Positions 58,009-64,000 of a stretch of 64,000 bases of DNA are shown piece by piece. Source of the stretch: VYFG01 sp965203365 (lineage in GTDB: Bacteria > Pseudomonadota > Gammaproteobacteria > Arenicellales > Poriferihabitantaceae); assembly GCA_965203365.1 (NCBI GenBank), contig OZ241878.1, positions 2,356,001-2,420,000 of the forward strand, read 5' to 3'. The position numbers and the translations under genes are program-made. The notes under the pieces are model-generated. The model saw only the letters and a list, made by a program, of their open reading frames with translations, made no database searches and had not been told where the DNA came from. How positions within the stretch are numbered: the stretch's first letter is position 1; the number at the start of each line of letters is the position of its first letter.

Positions 58009-59083
58009 GATCCGCTGTGGGCAGACCGGTGAGCCAGCCGTCCAAAAAACAGTGTGTCTGTTCGGGATCAAACCGGATGGCCGGGCGTTCGGCAGGAATC
58101 TCGTCGCCTTCGGGCACAATGATTTTCAGGCGTTCATCATGGGATTCCACCTCGACCACTTGATGGCGACCCAAGTCATCCACCTTGTGGATCCGCACCG
58201 GAATCCCCCCATCAACAAATCGGACAAACTCCGGACGCACCCCCAACTGCACAGTCTCATGGTGTCGGACCAGATTGGGTGCGGCGCCAAAATCATGGCC
58301 CAGCGATCGGAGGCGACCGGCCTGACAATGGGCCGTGAGCAGATTCATACCGGGAGAACCGATAAAATGTCCCACAAAGACATGCTGTGGATTTTCAAAC
58401 AGCGCTTGCGGGGTGCCGACCTGAACCACCTTGCCTTCGAACATCACCACCACCTTGTCGGCGAAGGTCAAGGCTTCGGTCTGGTCATGGGTCACATAGA
58501 TCATGGTGGTACCAAGCTGCTGATGCAGTTGCTTCAGCTTGGACCGCAGTTGCCACTTGAGATGCGGATCAATCACCGTCAGCGGTTCATCGAACATGAT
58601 CGCGTTGACATCGGAACGGACCAGCCCCCGGCCCAGGGAAATTTTCTGCTTCCCATCCGCTGTCAGCCCGGAGGCCCGCCTAGGCAGGGCATCGGACAAC
58701 TCCAGCATGGCCGCGACCTCCTCGACCCGGAGACGGATTGTAGCGGGGGGAAGGCCCCGGTTGCGTAGCGGAAACGCCAGATTGTCGTACACCGACATCG
58801 TGTCATATACCACCGGAAACTGAAACACCTGGGCGATATGACGCATCGAAGTGCCCACACCGGTCACATCCTGACCATCAAACAGCACCCGGCCCTGGGT
58901 CGGAGACAGTAAACCCGAGATGATGTTCAGCAAGGTGGTCTTGCCACAACCGGAGGGACCCAGCAGGGCATAGGCACCGCCATCTTCCCAGACTTGATTC
59001 AATTCTTCGAGCGCCCAGACCGGCCGCTCCCCCCGGCGAGCCGGATAGCAGTGACGAATACCTTCCAGTTCGATTTGCGCCAT
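58001..59083 (-). CDS. glpT: Glycerol ABC transporter ATPase GlpT
   Basis: The 360-residue ATPase has Walker A LLGPSGCGKTTLLNII, Walker B AIMFDEPLTVIDPHLKW and a MalK-like C-terminal regulatory part. The signature motif is degenerate (LTADGKQKISLGRGL instead of LSGGQ), a feature of this family when it works with a second ATPase carrying a normal signature. It overlaps glpP. Two distinct ATPases thus drive one transporter. Confidence 0.93.
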   Translation of the reverse strand: MAQIELEGIRHCYPARRGERPVWALEELNQVWEDGGAYALLGPSGCGKTTLLNIISGLLSPTQGRVLFDGQDVTGVGTSMRHIAQVFQFPVVYDTMSVYDNLAFPLRNRGLPPATIRLRVEEVAAMLELSDALPRRASGLTADGKQKISLGRGLVRSDVNAIMFDEPLTVIDPHLKWQLRSKLKQLHQQLGTTMIYVTHDQTEALTFADKVVVMFEGKVVQVGTPQALFENPQHVFVGHFIGSPGMNLLTAHCQAGRLRSLGHDFGAAPNLVRHHETVQLGVRPEFVRFVDGGIPVRIHKVDDLGRHQVVEVESHDERLKIIVPEGDEIPAERPAIRFDPEQTHCFLDGWLTGLPTADHE

Positions 59084-59090
59084 GGTCGCT

Positions 59091-60158
59091 TCAGGATCCG
59101 ATCAGTCGATCACTGTCGTCAAAGTACAGCACCTTGTCGGGATGCAGGTACAGCGTCACCGGATCGCCGCTGTCGAATGGATGAACACCAGGGGATTCCG
59201 ACACCCAGTCATAGTGATCGACCGCGACATGGACCACACTTTCAGAGCCCCCCAATTCAGCGACTTTCACCTGCCCGAAGACAGGGACCACATTGTCTGT
59301 CTGGGCATACACAGTCAGGTGGTGAGGTCGGATCCCCATGGTGTAGGGTTGGTCTGCCAATGAGCGCAACGACACCGGAACCGGCCAGGAAACCCGGTCA
59401 CTCAGATGAAACCGGCTCCCCCGTTTTTGGACGCTCGCCACGTTGATGGGGGGATCGGAAAATACCCGGGCACTGATCAGATTGCCGGGCGACCGATAGC
59501 CCGGTGCCGTCGGGCCGAACTGTGTGATACGTCCTTCGAACAAGGTGGCCGTGTAACCACCCAGCATCAGCGCTTCCGTCGGCTCGGTGGTGCTGTACAC
59601 GACCGTAGCCCCACTGTCAGCAAACAGTTTCGGCAATTCGTCGCGCAATTCCTCCCGCAGTTTGTAATCCAAATTGGCCAGCGGTTCGTCCAGCAAGACC
59701 AAGCGCGAATTTTTTGCCAAAGCCCGAGCGATCGCCACCCGCTGTTGCTGGCCCCCGGAGAGTTCCAAGGGATAACGAGGGAGGTAGTTTTCCAGTTGCA
59801 GCAGACCCGCAAACTTTTCGACCTGCTGCCGAATACGAGAGCGGTCCATCCGGGCCACCTTGAGTGGCGAGGCAATGTTGTCAAATACCGTGAAGTTCGG
59901 GTAATTGATGAACTGCTGGTACACCATGGACACACTGCGCTGCTGGACCGGCACGCCGGTCACATTCTGTCCTTCGAACCAGATTTCTCCGCTGGAGGGC
60001 GGTTCCAACCCTGCCATCAGTCGCAGCAAAGTGGTCTTGCCACTCAGTGTGGTGCCGAGCAATACATTGAATCCCCCCTCCCGCAGCATCAGACTGGTGG
60101 GATGGATGTGGATCTCACCCCGAACCTGGCGGGATACCTGACGCAGCTCAATCGACAT
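59091..60158 (-). CDS. glpS: Glycerol ABC transporter ATPase GlpS
   Basis: The 355-residue ATPase has an unusual Walker A, LLGTTLSGKTTLLRLM, a canonical signature ELSGGQQQRVAIARAL and Walker B LVLLDEPLANLDYKLRE, followed by a TOBE-like C-terminal region. Its start lies within the 3' end of glpR (11-base overlap). It probably forms a heterodimer with GlpT. Confidence 0.93.
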   Translation of the reverse strand: MSIELRQVSRQVRGEIHIHPTSLMLREGGFNVLLGTTLSGKTTLLRLMAGLEPPSSGEIWFEGQNVTGVPVQQRSVSMVYQQFINYPNFTVFDNIASPLKVARMDRSRIRQQVEKFAGLLQLENYLPRYPLELSGGQQQRVAIARALAKNSRLVLLDEPLANLDYKLREELRDELPKLFADSGATVVYSTTEPTEALMLGGYTATLFEGRITQFGPTAPGYRSPGNLISARVFSDPPINVASVQKRGSRFHLSDRVSWPVPVSLRSLADQPYTMGIRPHHLTVYAQTDNVVPVFGQVKVAELGGSESVVHVAVDHYDWVSESPGVHPFDSGDPVTLYLHPDKVLYFDDSDRLIGS

Positions 60159-60996
60159 CCGTCCAGTCCGCTATGCTGGTGTCGGGGTCCATGCTGACGA
60201 TCCGGACGGCATGGTCCTGACAGAACTGGAATACGGGCTGAGGGACAGGCCGGTCACTGACCAGATAGTCCACTTGGTCCAGGCTGCCCAGTCGGACCGG
60301 GGCCTTGCGCTGGAACTTGGTGCTGTCGGCTACCAGGATCACAGAACGGGCATTGCGGATGATCGATTGGGCGACCCGTACCTCCCGCACATCGAACTCC
60401 AACATGGTGCCATCCTCATCCAGCGCAGAACAGCCAATCACGGCGTAATCCACCTTGAAACGGTCGATGAATTCCTCAGTGGCGTCGCCCACAATCCCGC
60501 CATCTTCGTGTCGGACCAGTCCGCCAGCCGTCATCACCCGGATCGTTTTCGATCGACGCAGGGTATTGGCAATGTGGATATTGTTGGTAATCACCAGCAA
60601 GCCGTTGTGCCCCGTGAGATGGGCGGCGACAGACTCGGTGGTAGTCCCAATGTTGATGAACAACGAAGCCCCGTCGGGAATAATCTTCGCCGCCAGCCGT
60701 CCGATCCATTCCTTTCCCTCTGGATTGAGATGCAACCGGGTCGCATAGTCCAGATTGGACCGTTGCCGGTCAGGTAGATTCTCAATGTCAGGTGCCACCG
60801 CACCGCCATGCACCCGCTGCAGCAACTTTCGGTGACAAAGAATATTCAAATCCCGGCGAATGGTCTGGGGCGTGACCTGAAACCGCTTGGCGAGCGTTTC
60901 CACCTGTCCACTGCCTCGGCTGCGAATATGATCAAGCAAGGCGCGTTGTCGATCACTGATCAGCGGTCCGGTGGACATGCCAGTCATAGGAGGCAT
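60148..60996 (-). CDS. glpR: DeoR-family regulator of glycerol genes, GlpR
   Basis: The 282-residue protein has an N-terminal DeoR helix-turn-helix (RQRALLDHIRSRGSGQVETL, then RFQVTPQTIRRDLNIL) and a sugar-phosphate sensing domain with FINIGTTTESVAAHL, VITNNIHIANTL and VGCSALDEDGTMLEFD-like text. GlpR proteins typically repress glycerol genes until glycerol-3-phosphate binds. ATG 60996, 60987 and 60978 are all plausible starts. It sits between glpV and glpS, overlapping glpS. Confidence 0.9.
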   Translation of the reverse strand: MPPMTGMSTGPLISDRQRALLDHIRSRGSGQVETLAKRFQVTPQTIRRDLNILCHRKLLQRVHGGAVAPDIENLPDRQRSNLDYATRLHLNPEGKEWIGRLAAKIIPDGASLFINIGTTTESVAAHLTGHNGLLVITNNIHIANTLRRSKTIRVMTAGGLVRHEDGGIVGDATEEFIDRFKVDYAVIGCSALDEDGTMLEFDVREVRVAQSIIRNARSVILVADSTKFQRKAPVRLGSLDQVDYLVSDRPVPQPVFQFCQDHAVRIVSMDPDTSIADWTDVD

Positions 60997-61078
60997 TGAG
61001 GCCCGCACGCGCCAGTGGATCGGTCAGGTGGGCCAGGCGGACTGACCATGCAGACAGCCCGCCTGGCCAAAGAGCGGA

Positions 61079-62803
61079 TTATTGCCAACCCTGAATGAGG
61101 TCCTCGTAGGCAATCGTGATACCCTGGGGTTTCTCGTCCACCATGGGCTTGGGCGATCCGGGTTGATCCAGCCAGTGCTGCGGGTCCATTTCCGCATTGA
61201 GCCGGGGGCCGCAACCCCCATACACATTGGCGGCCTCATCCGCCACCTGCATCCGGGCCATCACCTGATCCATCTCGGCCGCCAGTCGGTCCATCGCCTC
61301 TTGTGGCGTGAAGGCTCCAGAGTTCACATCGCCGATCTGCTGCCACCAGATCTGGGCCAGTTTCGGGTAATCCGGGACATTGATCCCGGTCGGTGACCAG
61401 CGAACACGGTCTGGGGAGCGGTAGAACTCCACGAGTCCCCCCAGCTTGGAGGCCCGATCGGTAAAGGATTGATGATTGATGGAACTGTCTCGGATAAAGG
61501 TGAGACCGACATGGCTCTTCTTGACGTCGACCGTCTTGGAAACGACAAACTGCGCATACAGCCAAGCGGCCTTGCGACGGTCCACCGGGGTGGACTCGAA
61601 CAGGGTCCAGGAACCAGCGTCCTGATACCCGAGTTTCTGGCCCTTCTCCCAATAGGGACCATGGGGAGAAGGCGCCATCCGCCACAGGGGGGTGCCGGAC
61701 TCATCCACCGTATTGTTGCCCTCGCTTTTGGGGGCCACCATGGACGCCGTGAAAGCGGTATACCAGAAAATCTGCTGGGCCACATTGCCTTGCGACAGTG
61801 CTGGCAGCGACTGGTAAAAATCATAGCTGGCCGCCCCGGGAGGCGCATACTGACGCAGCCATTCATCCCACTTGCGGATCGCATACACTGCGGCCGGTCC
61901 ATTGGCCGCCCCGCCCCGGGAGACACTGGCTCCCACCGGGTTGCAGGTGCCCTCTTCCATCCGGATGCCCCATTCATCCACCGGCACGCCATTCGGCAGA
62001 CCCTTGCTACCGGCACCCGCCATGGAGAGCCAGGCATCCGTCATTCGCCAGCCCAGGTCGGGGGCGCGTTTACCGTAGTCCATATGGCCATAGACCCGGA
62101 CTCCGTCGATTTCCTTCACGTGGACCGTGAAGAATTCCGCGATATCCTCGTAGGCCGACCAGTTCACCGGCACGCCCAGATCATAACCATACATCTCCTT
62201 GAATCGGGATTGCAGGTCCTCGCGATCAAACCAGTCCTTGCGGAACCAGTACAGGTTGGCAAACTGCTGGTCCGGGAGCTGGTACAGCTTTCCATCGGGA
62301 CCGGTGGTGAAGGATTTGCCGATGAAGTCCTCCACGTCCAGGCCGGGATTGGTGACATCGGCACCCTCTCCCGCCATCCAATCGGATAGGTTGACGGCCA
62401 GTTGAAGACGCGAATGGGTGCCGATCAGGTCGGAATCATTGATGTATGCGTCATACAGATTCCGGCCGGTTTGCATTTGAGTCTGCACCGCCTGCACCAC
62501 TTCCCCCTCGCCGAGTAGCTGGTGGTTCACCTTAATGCCGGTAATCTCCTCAAACGCCTGGGTCAACACCTTGGATTCATACTCGTGAGTTGGAATGGTC
62601 TCGGAAAGAACGTTGATCTCCATGCCGCGAAAAGGCTCGGCCGCCTGGATGAACCATTCCATCTCCGCCCTTTGTTCTTCTGGAGTGAGGACGGATGGCT
62701 GGAATTCGTCATCGATCCATTTCTCCGCCTCGGCCATGCCGGCCAGGGCCGCCGTGGGGATCATGCCGGCCGCCAAGGTGGCCGCGATGATGGTCAGTTT
62801 CAT
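61079..62803 (-). CDS. glpV: Glycerol ABC transporter substrate-binding protein GlpV
   Basis: The 574-residue protein starts with a Sec signal peptide (MKLTIIAATLAAGMIPTAAL) with cleavage probably after ALAG, giving a periplasmic solute-binding protein of the type 1 extracellular family. It is larger than sugar-binding proteins (about 400 residues), as is typical for GlpV. Segments such as LGEGEVVQAVQTQMQTGRN and LYQLPDQQFANLYWFRKDWF fit the family. It is the first gene of the operon; in Rhizobium glpSTPQV the binding-protein gene is last. An alternative start is 62824. Confidence 0.92.
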   Translation of the reverse strand: MKLTIIAATLAAGMIPTAALAGMAEAEKWIDDEFQPSVLTPEEQRAEMEWFIQAAEPFRGMEINVLSETIPTHEYESKVLTQAFEEITGIKVNHQLLGEGEVVQAVQTQMQTGRNLYDAYINDSDLIGTHSRLQLAVNLSDWMAGEGADVTNPGLDVEDFIGKSFTTGPDGKLYQLPDQQFANLYWFRKDWFDREDLQSRFKEMYGYDLGVPVNWSAYEDIAEFFTVHVKEIDGVRVYGHMDYGKRAPDLGWRMTDAWLSMAGAGSKGLPNGVPVDEWGIRMEEGTCNPVGASVSRGGAANGPAAVYAIRKWDEWLRQYAPPGAASYDFYQSLPALSQGNVAQQIFWYTAFTASMVAPKSEGNNTVDESGTPLWRMAPSPHGPYWEKGQKLGYQDAGSWTLFESTPVDRRKAAWLYAQFVVSKTVDVKKSHVGLTFIRDSSINHQSFTDRASKLGGLVEFYRSPDRVRWSPTGINVPDYPKLAQIWWQQIGDVNSGAFTPQEAMDRLAAEMDQVMARMQVADEAANVYGGCGPRLNAEMDPQHWLDQPGSPKPMVDEKPQGITIAYEDLIQGWQ

Positions 62804-63215
62804 GGTGGATTCCTCATTGGTCAATGGTTTTTCGACCGCATAAACGATTCGTCGGTCGCTTGTTGATGTTCAACCCCTGTAGACTAACATATCCCAAAAT
62901 GAAAAATGAAATCGACCTGATTTTCAAATGAACGGAAATACCCCGATTTTGTTTTCGGAATGACCCTGATCGAACCATCATGGCCTCAGGCCCAATACGC
63001 TGAACACCGTGTCCGGCCGAACCCATTGTCAACAACCCCCACATCCGTCGACTGCTCATCGCCCGGGGACAAGATCCAGAGGCGGCGTCGCCTGGCCCGA
63101 CCCGTCCATCGGCGGGAAAGACATTTCTCCGCCCGCCCGCTCCCGAAGCGATCGCTTGCACTCTCCCCCTGGAAAGGTCGACAATCGGCCGTTATCAGCC
63201 TGCGTCTCCAGCGAT
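62804..63215. promoter_or_regulatory. Divergent glpV-glpK control region
   Basis: The 412 bases between the two divergent glp genes hold an AT-rich core at about 62875-62965. Imperfect inverted repeats occur in it: GAAATC at 62908-62913 with GATTTTC at 62919-62925, and TTTC at 62922-62925 with GAAA at 62935-62938. These could be GlpR operators; the exact boxes are uncertain. Confidence 0.4.
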
Positions 63216-64000
63216 ATGAAGCGCCATCTACTTGCGATTGATCAGGGTACCACGAGTTCCCGCGCCATCGTCTTTTCGCCTGACGGCCGCCCCGTGTCTT
63301 CGGCCCAGTACGAGTTTCCACAACTCTATCCGAACGACGGCTGGGTGGAGCATGATCCGGACGCGATCTGGGAATCCACGCTCCGAGCCGTCCGCGATGT
63401 CCTGGATCAGGCCAGCGGTTCCGTGGCCGTGATCGGCATCACCAACCAGCGGGAAACCACCTTGGTGTGGGACCGAAAAACCGGAAAACCGGTGTATAAC
63501 GCCATTGTCTGGCAAGACCGCCGCACGGCGGACCACTGTGCCCGCCTGGTCCGGGATGGGCACAGCGACCTCATATCCGATCGAACCGGGCTGCTGCCGG
63601 ATGCCTATTTTTCCGCCTCCAAGATCGCCTGGATTCTGGACCACGTCCCCGGAATCCGAGCCCGAGCCGAACAAGGTGAACTGGCGTTCGGGACCGTGGA
63701 CTGCTACCTGATCTGGAAGCTGACGGGTGGCCGAGTCCATGCCACCGATGCGACCAACGCCAGCCGGACCATGCTGTTCAACATCCACGAGCAGTCTTGG
63801 GACGACCATCTGCTCGGATTATTCAACGTGCCGAAATCTCTGCTACCGGAAGTGCGCAACAGTGCGGACGACTACGGCAGTAGCGATCCGTCCGTCCTCG
63901 GCACCACTGTACCCATCGGGGGAGTGGTGGGGGATCAGCAAGGCGCTCTTTTCGGTCAGGCCTGCTTTCAGCCGGGCATGGTCAAATGCACTTATGGCAC
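63216..64000 (+). CDS. glpK: Glycerol kinase (3' end outside window)
   Basis: GlpK phosphorylates imported glycerol with ATP. The visible 261 residues begin KRHLLAIDQGTTSSRAIVFS, the FGGY phosphate-1 motif. They continue with ITNQRETTLVWDRKTGKP, YNAIVWQDRRT, ATDATNASRTMLFNI and the GDQQGALFGQACFQPGM region, with no stop in the window. The ATG at 63216 is at the expected place. It is divergent from the glpV operon and shares its control region. Confidence 0.95.
   Translation, partial: MKRHLLAIDQGTTSSRAIVFSPDGRPVSSAQYEFPQLYPNDGWVEHDPDAIWESTLRAVRDVLDQASGSVAVIGITNQRETTLVWDRKTGKPVYNAIVWQDRRTADHCARLVRDGHSDLISDRTGLLPDAYFSASKIAWILDHVPGIRARAEQGELAFGTVDCYLIWKLTGGRVHATDATNASRTMLFNIHEQSWDDHLLGLFNVPKSLLPEVRNSADDYGSSDPSVLGTTVPIGGVVGDQQGALFGQACFQPGMVKCTYG

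Overview
The window is high-GC bacterial chromosome and looks gammaproteobacterial. The evidence is a set of housekeeping and metabolic genes (dnaG, tsaD, folB, folK, plsY, a soluble rnfB-like gene overlapping nth, a YafV/YbdL-like amidase/aminotransferase pair, a YqjG-type transferase and an Alpha/Beta/Gamma-type glycerol ABC operon) plus a defence-gene content common in Chromatiales-like bacteria. The order assignment is inference. I see no rRNA, tRNA, CRISPR array or intact insertion sequence.

Region 1 (1-12.2 kb) is conserved chromosome. It holds the end of a PuuD-like membrane protein, msrA, a serine-glyoxylate-type aminotransferase, folB-folK, plsY, and a leftward run of enoyl-CoA hydratase, CoA-transferase, tsaD and dnaG, followed by a large GlcD/GlpC-type FAD/Fe-S dehydrogenase.

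Region 2 (12.2-41.5 kb) is a defence or accessory island interrupted by one metabolic block. It begins with an AT-richer three-gene unit on the minus strand: an SF2 helicase followed by two paralogous proteins built from a repeated small module; the second has lost its reading frame right after its natural start. Next come an AAA ATPase (16.8-18.1 kb) and a normal block of HAD hydrolase, omega-amidase, aminotransferase and glutathionyl-hydroquinone reductase (18.8-22.8 kb). Then there are three tandem ATPase-ankyrin paralogues (23.2-29.4 kb) with a shared promoter that would start transcription at the AUG, and with clear gene conversion. Between copies 1 and 2 lies a decayed copy of a Mod methyltransferase and its neighbouring ATPase. 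The intact versions follow at 29.6-39.4 kb as one plus-strand run: type III-like Res, Mod, RecF-like ATPase, DUF4276-like protein and a RelE-UvrD fusion helicase. A frameshifted AAA-ATPase/nuclease pseudogene closes the island.

Region 3 (41.5-49.7 kb) holds envelope and further defence genes: an outer-membrane lipoprotein-sorting protein whose end has been replaced by a fragment of a TbpB-like lipoprotein, an intact TbpB-like lipoprotein with a 27-base poly-G tract (minus-strand sense) in its promoter region, and a minus-strand group of Dam-type methylase, ParB-like protein and probable restriction-nuclease-fold protein.

Region 4 (49.7-64 kb) is chromosomal core again: rnfB-nth, arsS, pgi and a complete glycerol uptake and catabolism locus (glpV-glpR-glpS-glpT-glpP-glpQ-DUF2160-glpD, then pgi) divergent from glpK, which runs off the window. 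Glycerol is imported by the ABC system, phosphorylated by GlpK, oxidised by GlpD and controlled by a DeoR-type GlpR; pgi at the end links to hexose phosphates.
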